Below are positions 36,763 through 47,050 of a DNA stretch of 64,000 bases, one piece after another. Each line of letters starts with the position of its first letter. Positions within the stretch are counted from its first letter, which is position 1. The position numbers were made by a program, and so were the translations under genes. Source of the stretch: Pseudo-nitzschia pungens. Its lineage: Eukaryota; Bacillariophyta; Bacillariophyceae; Bacillariales; Bacillariaceae. Under the pieces are notes generated by a model, which saw only the letters and a list, made by a program, of their open reading frames with translations, did no database searches and was not told the origin of the DNA. The DNA lies in assembly GCA_037355855.1 (NCBI GenBank), contig CM074767.1, positions 2,232,001-2,296,000 on the forward strand. Direction: 5' to 3'.

Positions 36763-38023
36763 ATATACATTTCACTCCCTTCTCAGCCTTTTGTGAAGAC
36801 AATGAAAGGTACTTACACCACAATTTGTTGTGTTTGACATGAAATTCAATTTGCGTCAAGGGTGTTGAATATGATTCTGTTTCTCTGGTGAGTTGTTTTC
36901 ACAGCAGAACAAGAATTTCATTGTTAATTTTTCTCATTGCTGAAATCAAAAGAAAGGGGTTCTTGCCCAAGTATTTGATGGTTTCTCTTGGTTGTGTTAT
37001 GTTTAATGCTTTGTCAACTTGCCTTTGGATCTTTCGGCTTACTTTACCAGTTCAACTACATAAAGCTCTGCAAAATTGCAGTTGTTGAGGATTACAAGGC
37101 ACTTCTTCTCAATTATGCTGTGGACATTCTGAACTTTGTGTCAAAAGTTGGATCACAGAATAGCAAGTCTGATGCATCACATACACTTGATTAAATCTAT
37201 TGTTGTGTTCTGTGAAACGAGAGAAGTAAAAAGCATCTACTGCCAGAAATAAGATTGAGGTTCGAGTGAGAGTTAGGTCTCATGTTTGACCACTACAGCT
37301 GCAAGATGTCAACCCCTTCCAGGCTACGTATCTAGTTCAAAATACCTGAAAATCAGTTCACCTGCCAAAGCAAGGTATGATTAAATAACGTGCATAACCA
37401 CACAAGGCATGGGAGAACCTGTTATACTGAAGAATTGGTGAAGTGTAACCTATCTGTCATGTCCATCCTTCTTGATGATATATTTCTCTTGCCAGTTCCT
37501 GTTTTCTTGTTTGAGATAAGGATTTCATGATTTGACGAAGACAGCAACATTTTTGATGAAGAAGCAAACCCTCCTCATACAGTGAAACTCTAGTAAGCAT
37601 TCTCTTTTTTCCCAGAGAACTCAAGCAATTCTTCCAGCGCTTCCACAAGCGACAAAGCAGAACACAGGGAGAAGACTGTTGTTTAAAAAATGCAATATAT
37701 ATCACTGCTGACAACCCGAGGTTGCATCAGAGACTACAAGTGTCAAAATCGGAAAAATAAGAAAATGATTCTTTCAGCAAAATTTCATTCGATGATGTGA
37801 AGACAGGCCACATTGTACGGCTGCAAAGGAATAAAAATGAAGGAAAAAAGTAGGAAAAGGAGGTAAAGGGAGTGTTTCCTCGACTGCGTCATTGTGTTCT
37901 TTGTATCCTGGTCTGGTTGAAAATTGGCTCAAAAACAAAAAAGCCTATCCATCCCGAGGGGTCACAATCCACACGACGGAATGTATTACAGGATCGTTCT
38001 TCTATCTTGCTTAAGAAATTTAA

Positions 38024-38936
38024 TCAGTTCTCACAGCTTCTCTCTGACACTCCTTTCACTGGGGCTGACTCTTCCCCACCCTGAGAGATATCCTGCTCGA
38101 GATATAGCAGTCTAATCCTTGTACGATTTGTAGATTCGATTTGCTCTTCTAAGTCTCTGACTTGTTTATGTACAGGTTTCTGGCGTGTCATCAAGCGTCT
38201 CAGTTTTCTATGCACACTTTCAATTAATTCTTCGAGTTTCTCTGCCTTGCCTAGATTGTTGATTGTTGTTCTTCTCTGGTGCTTGATTTTTACATTCTGA
38301 CGGACTGATTCCGTTATATCCTTTCTACTTGCATTGCACTCAAATCTCAAAATGTCTTCACGTAGATATCGTGGCAAAACCATTTCGCTCTGAACGCGCC
38401 TAGGAGGCCTAGAATTTTCGTAGTCATCAAGATCAATATCTCCAATTACGTTGTATTCCCACGATATGCTGGAAAGCAAGGAAACGAAACGAAAAATAGA
38501 GCCGAAAATGTTTCGTGCAATTGGAAAGACTTAGCATTTCTTCTTCGAAACGGGAGCTTCCAGTTTGACACATGAAATTCGTCATAAAATCTTACCTGAT
38601 TGGAGGTCCACAGCTACACGATGGATTATCCCCAACAGTCCTTGAATACTCTCTTATGTTGATCTTAGAAAATTGCAGTGAATTCTTTTGTCTGTGCACT
38701 ATGATGTCGTCCGATCCGTAGGTATGATGTAAACTTTCGTCCAGTGTCCTTAGCTTCATGATAGATTTGCGCGAAGAAGGACACCATGAAAAGTGACGTC
38801 TAGGTGCGACCTTTCTATTCGAGCGACTCCGTTTAGCCGCGCTAACAAGAAGATCGTCATCCGAGCCTTTGCCTTTGGTCATAGGCATGGTATCTGGTGC
38901 TGGTAGCGATCGTCGTATTTGAATCTCGTGGGACAT
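38024..38936 (-). CDS. Uncharacterised GDNPSC-GPP family protein, short paralogue
   Basis: Two exons, 38936-38596 and 38468-38024, with a 127-nt GT-AG intron, joined to 261 residues from the ATG of MSHEIQIRR. The core is FSKINIREYSRTVGDNPSC then CGPPI, the phase-2 intron, then SISWEYNVIGD. Like its neighbour at 32082-34163 it goes on with a helical block (KIKHQRRTTINNLGKAEKLEE) and a short coiled coil, but lacks the long acidic C-terminus. Same strand, same intron place and same order of motifs indicate duplication. No function is known to me; the helical part could serve for dimerisation. An in-frame ATG at MPMTKG (about residue 17) is an alternative start. Confidence 0.8.
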
Positions 38937-39579
38937 CGTCTTTTCTTCATTAAGGCACAATCTGACTTCGAAAGCTGAAACTTCACGTTGTAGGGAATAG
39001 CAGAGATAGTTCCAGCACAACGAGGACCTTGTATGGGAAGAGTTGGAGGTAAGTTATGCCAAAAGATCTCAATTATCATACTTCTATTCTCTTTTTCCCA
39101 TCTTTCGTCCAGAGCATCGATACAATCGACACGAGTACGAGTAACTTACTTGTACTCGTACAAGTAATCTTAGAACTATGAGTGCGTAGTCTTCGGACAA
39201 CTATAGCCTTGTCTAAAAAATAATCATTCATGCTAAAAACCTCCCTATCATCTGTTCCAAGACGGAAAAACAAAAACTGAAAGGAAGGACCCTATTTAAA
39301 AGGTCTTCGAGTAACATTATTATTAACACAACAACTTCGGGAGGTATGCATTCCAAGGACGGAAGTCCTCTTATTGATGCTTGGTTTTAGAAAAACTCGC
39401 GTTAAGTTAAACAGGTGAGCAGATGGGTTGTCCCTAGAACATCGCGTTTATCACTATGATTGTTCCCGAATTCTTCTCAGAAGGATCTCAATTTCATTTT
39501 TGGTAATTACAACATATGATTAAGATTACGGTAAGGTAATCTTACCGGTATTAGTATTATTATTTTTGACCCTGACGTA
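38937..39579. other. Spacer left of the pogo-like transposon
   Basis: About 640 bp with CCGGTA/GGTAAGG-type repeats at 39526-39552 and an ACGAGTA run at 39130-39165. No gene is seen. Confidence 0.4.
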
Positions 39580-39876
39580 CATGTTTAGTGTGCAAAGGGA
39601 TCGCGTCACCGTAGAAAACAGTACATTTTCTACATCGCGTCAGAGGGTCTATTTACGCCTAAAAAAACGAGTGGTCTCAGCGTCTGTCTGCCCACTCTAA
39701 TTTCGATCGATAGAGGTTCGAAATAGAGGTTCGAAATCTCCGAGACGAAATTTCGATCACTTTTTTTTTGCTCTGATCTTCCATTTGCAACAATAATAAA
39801 GGCAAGTCACTCTGTAACAAATAAACCACTTTAAGGAGTCTTAAACCACTAACAACATAAACTACAAGCGCTCGCG

Positions 39877-42630
39877 CTACTCCTCACAAGGGTAATGCGC
39901 TCGCGACTCCTCCATCATTTTGATTACCTCTGGGGACATGTGTGCCTTTACAATCTCTGCCGTCTCGTTCGTGAGAGCCCTTGTTGTAATCAGTGCTTTT
40001 GTAACCTTCTCAGCCATCTTCTTTGCAACCACTGTGTCTTTCAGTGTGATATCCTCTTGTTCTAATTCCTTTAATACAGCGTCATCCCCTTCAGTCCAGC
40101 AAGGAACTTCTCCAAGTGGAGGATCATCCTTGACTGCTACTACTGCACTCAGTATCTCCTCTTTCCTCTTTAGACCAGTAGGCTTTTTTCCAAGCTTCCA
40201 CTCGTAGATTTTTTTAATGTCGTTCAGCCGCAGATTTGCCAAAGCGCCGCCGCATGACTGAATTAGCGCTTTACACTCCGTTTCCTTCTTCGCATATACC
40301 TCCGCTTCAGCCTTTGCAGCTTTCATTTTTTTGATCTCTTTTTCCCGACGCGTTCGTTCGTCGGCAATATGCTGATCGTGGCAGTTGTACGGTCTCCCGC
40401 CAAGAACAATGTACTTCTTTCCCGCCGTATTAGCCTTTCCAATCGCGTCCTGGATCGCGCGCGCCGTAGTTGCTTCGGATCTCGTAACTCGTTGCTGATT
40501 CCGTGGTGCTTCCTTCCGAAATACGTCTCCGTCGAAACCAAAATCGATCAGCGTTTGGACCGCCGCAGCGTTTCGACGTTCGAGCTCCAATAACTCAACC
40601 GTTGCTGGATCCTTTGCTTCGTCGATATTTCCATTTGGCAGAATCATCAGCTCGTGCGCGACGTTACGATCTCGGAGACAGTTTCGTGTGAAGGGACTAA
40701 TTCCAACCTTCTTCCAAAAAGATTTCGATGTCGCTCGAGCAAAGCCAGCGTCAAACGCAGACTCTAATCTTCTATCCGTTCCGAACACCAAAACTGGATA
40801 ATCACTTGTGCGCAGCGACGAGTGCTCTAAAGAGCGGATTGCATGAAGCTTCGTCCTGTTATTGCGGAATACGGTCTTGAATGGACCGTAGCTACAGTCT
40901 GTAACTTGGGTGACGTGAGTTGTGTTTGGCACTCCTGGTAGTAGTATCACACCGTTTACACTCAGTTCCTGTAGCAGCGCTTTATCGAGACGTCCAGGAC
41001 CTGAATCCACAATTAGCAAGACCCATTTTCCGTTTGCTGGCTGTACGTCTTGATACAACGGAAGCAGGCTTGTAAGAACATACTTACGGAACTCGATGCT
41101 GTCCATTCCAGCGTTGGCGCTGCAGTTCGCTGTGTGTGGCCGTTCAGTGACTTTTCCCAAGCCCCATATTCCTTTGCATGTGCCTGCGCGATCGAGTTCA
41201 GTAGCAAAACTACGGGAGATTCGTTTGCTCTCTTCCGTTGCGTTGCTCTTGAGTTGAAAGTGTGCTGGAATAGGATCGCCAGCAGCGGTACTTCCTCCAA
41301 TCATGGTACAACGTGAGCTGCTCTTCTGTGCCTTCGTCCCTCCCTTCGGCAAATTTACGTTGCGTGGAGTATATTCCGTTACTGGACGTCCCCCGGCCTG
41401 AGTGCCTGTCCCGTCAAGCGTCAGTCCAGTCTCGTCGACGTTCAAGATACGGTGCAATTGGTCGGGCAAGAATACAAGTTCACCGACATGTTCGTTGAAC
41501 TTCTCCGTCTCCGTTGGCAGACGGGCAAATCCCCTTTCAAGTAACAGCGTTTTCAAGTTGGTAAACCACTCATTAATCTTATTATAGGTGGTCCACACTG
41601 CTCTTCTCTCCTCCACCTGTGAGTTAGACTTGTTTACTTCAATACTGAGAGCAAACTTGGGTTGCAAACGCCTGTAGAGACCACTGAAATCTTTTAAGGA
41701 ACAAGGACCCTTTGCAAGACATGCTTCCAAGTCCTCCACAGCCTGCTTCCGATTTGGTTTCACTTTCATTCCAGCAGAACAAAGAAGAAAGGATGTCTCC
41801 ATTGCTGTGACCAGGGCATCTTGTATTTCAACAGGGAGAGTGGATGGTCTACCCCGGGCTCCAATGGAAAGCCCCTTGTTGGTTAGGGACAAGCGCTTTT
41901 TCAAAGTGTTCCTTTTGATATCAGTGCCATTCATTTTATTCACCATGGCACATGCCTGCTCCAGCGAGATATGTTTTGGTCCTGCCTGCTCTTTGAAAAT
42001 CTTTGTAGCAGTTGCATAAGATTCTTCAGTTCTGTCCTTCCCCTTCTGTTTTGTTACCATGGCATACATCAACTGGGAATGATTCCTCCTTGGTTTCTTC
42101 AGACTGTTGCGCTGCTCTAGAGGGGGATAGTCATCCGCGTCATCCGCGTCGACATCGTCGATATCGATTGATCTCTTGTTGGTGCCACTGTTGGTGCTGG
42201 GAGTCGTGGTAGAACTGTTGTTTTGGCTATTGCAGTTTTTACAACAACTATTCTTGCAGTTTCCACTCTCGCTGTTCCCCTTCAGTAATGTAGGAGATCC
42301 AGCAGACGTCAAAGGAGAAATGGCTGGCGCTTTAAGGGGAAGGGCGATAGTTGTTGGAATGGTACATGTAGTCTCTTTCATATACTTGGACTTGAGTCTC
42401 AGCACTCTCCTTTGCAAAGCGCGATTGGCACATTCTTCTTCACTGAATCCATATACTTTCATAGCTTCAGCTGCGGAGAATTTCATGTTGTAGCTCAAGA
42501 CGCTAACCAATAGCCTTGCCGCAGCGTCCGTTCTATTGCATACCGGTAGTGTATGACCTCTCTTCAGGGATCCAACAGGCACTATCCCCCCTTGTGGTGG
42601 AGGAACTGTTGTATCCGGATTTTCTTCCAT
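39877..42630 (-). CDS. Pogo-like DDE transposase
   Basis: An unbroken frame of 917 residues from the ATG at 42630 (MEENPDTTV). Residues about 215-260 hold a helix-turn-helix-like block (KHISLEQACAMVNKMNG...NTLKKRL). The catalytic acids are D399 (ILNVDETG), D542 (LLIVDSGPG) and D578 (TQVTDCSYGPF), the last two 35 residues apart, as in DDE_1/pogo enzymes. The region 120-185 is low complexity (Asn, Ser, Thr, Asp). The C-terminal 250 residues include a charged coiled coil (TRREKEIKKMKAAKAEAEVYAKK). It cuts and rejoins the transposon ends. No stop or shift is present, so it may still be active or be recently so. The frame can be extended upstream in the repeat, but only with non-ATG starts. Confidence 0.88.
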   Translation of the reverse strand: MEENPDTTVPPPQGGIVPVGSLKRGHTLPVCNRTDAAARLLVSVLSYNMKFSAAEAMKVYGFSEEECANRALQRRVLRLKSKYMKETTCTIPTTIALPLKAPAISPLTSAGSPTLLKGNSESGNCKNSCCKNCNSQNNSSTTTPSTNSGTNKRSIDIDDVDADDADDYPPLEQRNSLKKPRRNHSQLMYAMVTKQKGKDRTEESYATATKIFKEQAGPKHISLEQACAMVNKMNGTDIKRNTLKKRLSLTNKGLSIGARGRPSTLPVEIQDALVTAMETSFLLCSAGMKVKPNRKQAVEDLEACLAKGPCSLKDFSGLYRRLQPKFALSIEVNKSNSQVEERRAVWTTYNKINEWFTNLKTLLLERGFARLPTETEKFNEHVGELVFLPDQLHRILNVDETGLTLDGTGTQAGGRPVTEYTPRNVNLPKGGTKAQKSSSRCTMIGGSTAAGDPIPAHFQLKSNATEESKRISRSFATELDRAGTCKGIWGLGKVTERPHTANCSANAGMDSIEFRKYVLTSLLPLYQDVQPANGKWVLLIVDSGPGRLDKALLQELSVNGVILLPGVPNTTHVTQVTDCSYGPFKTVFRNNRTKLHAIRSLEHSSLRTSDYPVLVFGTDRRLESAFDAGFARATSKSFWKKVGISPFTRNCLRDRNVAHELMILPNGNIDEAKDPATVELLELERRNAAAVQTLIDFGFDGDVFRKEAPRNQQRVTRSEATTARAIQDAIGKANTAGKKYIVLGGRPYNCHDQHIADERTRREKEIKKMKAAKAEAEVYAKKETECKALIQSCGGALANLRLNDIKKIYEWKLGKKPTGLKRKEEILSAVVAVKDDPPLGEVPCWTEGDDAVLKELEQEDITLKDTVVAKKMAEKVTKALITTRALTNETAEIVKAHMSPEVIKMMEESRAHYPCEE

Positions 42631-42631
42631 T

Positions 42632-42980
42632 TTTTGCTTGGTCAGTGTACAGTTCGATTCTCCAAAACGACTGCTCCAATCGATCCGCAAATTGGAGGCC
42701 TTGTCTATCTTGATGTAATAGAGCTGTTCGAAGCGGTCCGGTTCGAATCAGTGGTCCGGGGACAGAGATATTAATTTTCGCCGTAGTTTCAGGTGTTTTT
42801 GCTTGCTGTTTCTTGGGGGGAGTGTACTCAGTCTACAGTTTGATTCTCGAAAACGACTCGTCCAATCGATCCGCAAATTGGAGGCCTTGTCTATCTTGAT
42901 ATAATAGAGCTGTTCGAAGCGTTCCTGTCCGAATCGACGCAGAGGGGACCGAGATATCAATTTTCGCCGTAGTTTGGACC
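42632..42980. repeat. Direct repeat in the subterminal region of the pogo-like element
   Basis: Two copies of about 150 bp sharing CCAATCGATCCGCAAATTGG, CTTGTCTATCTTGAT and TTTTCGCCGTAGTTT in the same order, about 200 bp apart. A partial third copy follows near 43020-43080 (TCCAATCGGTTCGAAACTTG). Confidence 0.75.
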
Positions 42981-43668
42981 GGGGTAGTTTTTCGATCGAA
43001 AAAAAGACGCGATTTTGCTGCTGCTTTGCCAGTTCCTTGCTCCCAAGCGAACGCTCCAATCGGTTCGAAACTTGCAGGTCCCCTTCCTCTGATACTGTAG
43101 ATGGAGCCCCTGTAGTATCAGAATTAAGCTGGCGTTGGTTATGGAGATAGAGGGGGTGTGACAACTCTTAGTGCTGTGGTTGTTGAAATGGAGTTTTTTT
43201 CGTAATTTCGAACGAATTTTGTGGCCCGGTGTACGAAAAGGCCAGGCGCGCAATAATAAGCTTATTGGGTATCATTGGAAAGCTTGCGACCTTGCCATTT
43301 CTGTCATCGGGTATAAATTAGTGTCCAAGGTGTTGTCTTAGAGTGGTTACAGATAGCAAAAACAGTGGGGCTCTCGCTGTTGCTCTGGCTCATAACCTGT
43401 CCACGAAAACGGGGTCCCTTTGCACACTAAACTCGTACCGGTACATACGTAGTTCCCCTTTTCGATCACCAAATTGAGAAACAACATTCTTTTTTTCCCT
43501 CTCAAAACAACATTTTGCTTCCCCCAACGTATCGCAAAACAATAACGCTCTCGATTAACATACTCGACGTCTCATCAGCGTTTCGAATTCATGACAGTGT
43601 GCACGAAAAAAGCATCTTAACAATATTGTCGAAGCTTTCAAAATAATTCTGACTAACGCTATACTACT

Positions 43669-44856
43669 ATGGATATTCTGCAACGAGAATTGAAACGAAA
43701 AAAAGAGGCTCTGCTCAAAGCAAAAGAGGAGGCGAGAGCCTCTTCCCCAACGACTCAGGGTGGCGGTGATAGAAGGAAAAAGCGCAAATACTTGAAGGTC
43801 TCAGAAATTCGTAGGATTGAGGAGCAAGAACGAGAAGAGAAAGAGAGAAAACGATGGATTCGGCATGGGCATGGGAAAAGCGATACTCATTCTTCGTCAT
43901 CGTCTGTGGCGTTAACGGATGGCGCGGAGCAAAACACCGGAGCTCAGATGAAAGCCAAGAGCAAGACGAAAAGCAAAACCTCCGTCACTTCTACGTCTTT
44001 ATCACCAGTCCCATCATCGGCCCAAGATACTTCGACCTCATCACCCGCTGCCATAACATCGAAACTTCGACAAATGGGACTTGTCGTGCGATACTTTGGT
44101 GAGGGGAACACAGCACGAACGGAGCGACTGAAGAAGGCCCTTGAACAACAAACCAAAACATTGGAGGGGCTTTCGGAACTTGAGGAATTTCGGCTCGGCA
44201 AGGGCCACGGAATCCGCAATCCCTTCTTGGAGAAAGACAAAGAGTCAAAGAAAGATCAGCGTTACATTTCGGGAACTGGGATTGGTGGCACACGATCATC
44301 ACTCGAAACAAGTGTCAAGGCCGGCCAGGAGAAAAATGCGACTAAATCTGACTTAGGTGGGGAAAATGAAGAAGATCAGTCGGATCCTCCGAAACTCATT
44401 TACAAATACCTCAAAGGACTGTTAAAGGAATGGGAACGGGAATTGGCGGAGAGACCGGAGTCGGTTGCGAGATCTGTGGTGGGTCGAAACGAATCAAAGA
44501 CTCTGAAGCAATGCAAGGACTACATCCGGCCGTTGTTCAAACTCTTGAAGAGCAGAAAACTCGAGGAAGGACTACAATTTCACCTACTAAAAATCGTCAA
44601 CTTTGCAAAACAAGGAGAATTCGTCAAGGCCCACGATTCCTACATGGATGTTGCCATTGGAAGAGCGGCTTGGCCCATTGGGGTGACCATGGTGGGTATT
44701 CATGCTCGCAGCGGACGCGCAAAAATCGAGTCCGCGAATGTTGCGCACGTCATGAACAGCGAGTTGCAACGCAAATACCTCACGTCGGTCAAACGTCTTT
44801 TGACCTTTGACCAAAAACGACGGACGGATGTGGATCCCTCTAAGAAAGTGAGGTGA
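43669..44856 (+). CDS. PRP18: Pre-mRNA splicing factor 18 (Prp18)
   Basis: One exon, 395 residues. Prp18 belongs to the U5 snRNP environment and acts in the second step of splicing, with Slu7, to position the 3' splice site. In order: a charged N-terminal coiled coil (1-65), a Ser/Thr-rich linker, a PRP4-like motif at about 131-160 (LRQMGLVVRYFGEGNTARTERLKKAL), and the helical Prp18 domain at about 240-385, including the conserved loop at 331-351 (GRAAWPIGVTMVGIHARSGR). The length is close to human PRPF18 (342 residues) with an enlarged linker. It starts about 230 bp after the pogo-like element. The ATG at 43669 begins with the family's usual MDIL-type start. Confidence 0.95.
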   Translation: MDILQRELKRKKEALLKAKEEARASSPTTQGGGDRRKKRKYLKVSEIRRIEEQEREEKERKRWIRHGHGKSDTHSSSSSVALTDGAEQNTGAQMKAKSKTKSKTSVTSTSLSPVPSSAQDTSTSSPAAITSKLRQMGLVVRYFGEGNTARTERLKKALEQQTKTLEGLSELEEFRLGKGHGIRNPFLEKDKESKKDQRYISGTGIGGTRSSLETSVKAGQEKNATKSDLGGENEEDQSDPPKLIYKYLKGLLKEWERELAERPESVARSVVGRNESKTLKQCKDYIRPLFKLLKSRKLEEGLQFHLLKIVNFAKQGEFVKAHDSYMDVAIGRAAWPIGVTMVGIHARSGRAKIESANVAHVMNSELQRKYLTSVKRLLTFDQKRRTDVDPSKKVR

Positions 44857-45248
44857 TGGCATTCTCTGGTGGATTGGATTGAGTTGCGCGAGAAGGCACG
44901 AGCAAAAGGAAAGGGTCGGATTTTCTATTTTTGACTCCCATTTCAAATTCATAGAGTGACACTCAATCTAGGTCTTTACGAAAATTAAAAAGAAATACAA
45001 TAATTTATGAAGTATTTGCTACTGGACATGCTAGTCAACTCACCACACAATGTCATGGCGTTTTGAGGCTGGTTCCATGCAAATCGCTGCCACATATTGT
45101 TGAAACACACGTGGTATTTGGATTCCTTTAAATTAAAATTTGATTTTACATCGGGTTCAATACCTACTAGAAGTAATTCCAGCTGCAATCGCAAGGCGGT
45201 TTCCATGCGGACCATGAGGCAAGCACACTTTTCTCCGATTCAAATTTC
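44857..45248. other. Shared 3' spacer of Prp18 and prohibitin 2
   Basis: 392 bp between convergent stop codons; no gene or RNA is recognisable. Confidence 0.4.
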
Positions 45249-46360
45249 TCAGCGCCATTTGCTGCTGACGGACTTTTCGAACTTTTCGTCGGCGTCTCCC
45301 AACAAGTTGAGCAGCAGAGAATCGGCGTTCAAGTACACCTTGTTGCCCGACTTGGCGACAATGTCGGCAATGTCACGAGCCGCATCAATTCGTCGCAGCT
45401 TCATGAAACCGGGATTCTTCTTGACGGCCAAACCGATGAGCTCGGCAGACTCGGCTTCTCCCCTGGCTCTGGTGATGATAGTCTTCTTCTCCTGTTGGGC
45501 TCCCAAGACGACGTATTTGGCCTTTTCTGCATCTTGTTGGGCTGTGTACGGGGGGAACGGGAACAAAGGCGGAGAGAAGCAGCGGTGAGAACGATATTTT
45601 TTTCCAAGAAGAAGTCATTTCAAACCGAACAATGCAACACAAATGGATGGTGTGTTCCACTGAAGCCCACTCCACTCTCCACCGGAACCCATGCATGGCT
45701 TTTGAGCAACTTACCAACCTGCTTGGCCTCGACAGCTCGAGCATATTCGGGGGAGAAACTCAAGTGTGTAATGGCCACATCATCCAATATAACATTGAAT
45801 TTCGCGGCACGTCGCTGCAAGTCTATCGAGACCTCTCTAGATACTTGGTCACGCTTGGTCAAGAGCTCATTGGCATTATATCTGGCAACAATAGCCTTGG
45901 CGGATTCGTTCATGATGCTGGGCAAGATTCGTTCGTCGTAGTTGGTTCCCAGCATGCGGTAGATCCAGACGAGTTTGTTGGGGTTGGGTTTGTGCAAAAC
46001 ACGAACGGCGATGGTAACCATCTGCAAATCCTTGGATCCGGTCAGGGTTTGAAGGTTGACGGGACGCGTTCGGATATCGTAGATCACGGGGCGCTCGAAC
46101 CAGGGGATGTTAAAGTTCAACCCTTCTCCGTAGATGGTCTCCTTCATGCCCACAACACGGTTGAACACAACGGCGCGATGACCTCCGGGAACGGTGTAAA
46201 CGGAATTGTAGGTACCGTAGGCCAAACCTCCGGCGACCGCGAGCGCAGTGACGCTCTGGGCAGCGGCTTTCGCGGCACGGCCACCACCGCCACCGCTTCC
46301 GCCGGCTTGGTTGACCCGCTTGGTCACGGTGGCAAAGGCGTCCTTCAATCTCTGGGCCAT
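45249..46360 (-). CDS. PHB2: Prohibitin 2, mitochondrial inner membrane
   Basis: Two exons, 46360-45715 and 45541-45249, with a 173-nt GT-AG intron (donor GTAAGT) inside EAKQV-AQQDAEKA; the product is 312 residues. Prohibitin 2 and prohibitin 1 form ring complexes in the inner membrane that steady respiratory proteins and control the m-AAA protease. The start MAQRLKDAF, a Gly-rich stretch, and one membrane anchor (about 36-56, SVTALAVAGGLAYGTYNSVY) precede the SPFH domain (PGGHRAVVFNRVVG...IYDIRTRPVNLQTLTGSKDLQMV). A coiled coil follows. The MAQ start and GSKDLQMV point to PHB2, not PHB1. Longer upstream frames lack an ATG, so the start is sure. Confidence 0.96.
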
Positions 46361-47050
46361 TTGATTAGTTTCTGCTTTGTGTTTTAGAAACAGCGATCGC
46401 GTTGTTTTGGGCGGGAGTGTTCTGGGTTTCGGAAGCGGACTTGAATTCCACGGCAACCGAGAGTCAGTCGTACAGGAGTTTGTGTGAAAAACAAGCAGAG
46501 ATCTGCAGTCAGCAAGCGGGAAGAAAGCAAACAGATGCAGGGTAATTAGCAATCGATGAACAAGACCGAGAAATCGATGAATGCCTCTGTTTTGGTGTTC
46601 GATCGTTTTCTATGGAGACGCTACGCTCGACAATTTTGATAATCCGATAGAATTTTAGTTCACAACGTTAAACTTTAGAGTTTGAAAAATATTATCGAAT
46701 AAATAGTTTCTTATGGATGCCAAACAAGATTTTGAAATAGGTAATGAGCCTAGCAAAATCTGTTTCTCGTTTCACCGCGCTTTATTTTCCGGAAATTCGA
46801 AACGCTTCACTCCCCTTTTTTTTGTGTTTTCCGGAAACAGTGAGAAAAGAAGGAATGCAGAATGCAGTTTGTTGCAAGTCGGAGTTTTGCTCTCCCGCTC
46901 GGGTCCACAACGGCGTTTTCAGTGAATTGTTGCCGTCTGGCTTGCCTCAGCCTAATCCCATTGTCGACACGGTGAAAAAAGTCAACAGTGTTGTCCAAAT
47001 CGAACCGTTGACGGTTGTTGTCGCCCTTCCGGTATCCATCTCGCAATGCC
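46361..47050. other. Divergent promoter region of prohibitin 2 and DPH4
   Basis: 690 bp between two divergent start codons. Overlapping small frames (46713-47238) have no recognisable features. No promoter element is named. Confidence 0.4.

Larger units (their letters stand above)
34164..38023. other. Long gene-poor spacer with mobile-element relics
   Basis: Nearly 3.9 kb. It contains CCGGTAAGG-type repeats (34970-35010), a TG dinucleotide tract at about 35540-35586, and a solo LTR relic at 36282-36762. Small frames (60-100 residues) on both strands have no recognisable features. Confidence 0.45.
39580..43435 (-). mobile_element. Pogo-like (Tc1/mariner superfamily) DNA transposon, apparently complete
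   Basis: The ends are inverted copies of GTTTAGTGTGCAAAGGGA (left 39583-39600; right just before 43433), extended outward by three partly matching bases to TA dinucleotides at 39578-39579 and 43436-43437. A TA target duplication and a single DDE/D transposase frame inside fit the pogo/Tc1 group. Between the transposase start and the right end lies a direct repeat of about 150 bp (42632-42785 and 42832-42980) with a third partial copy near 43020-43080; such subterminal repeats often bind transposase. Total length 3,856 bp. Confidence 0.82.

Noticed and set aside
45632..46387. 251-residue plus-strand frame
   Set aside because: Antisense shadow of prohibitin 2 exon 1.
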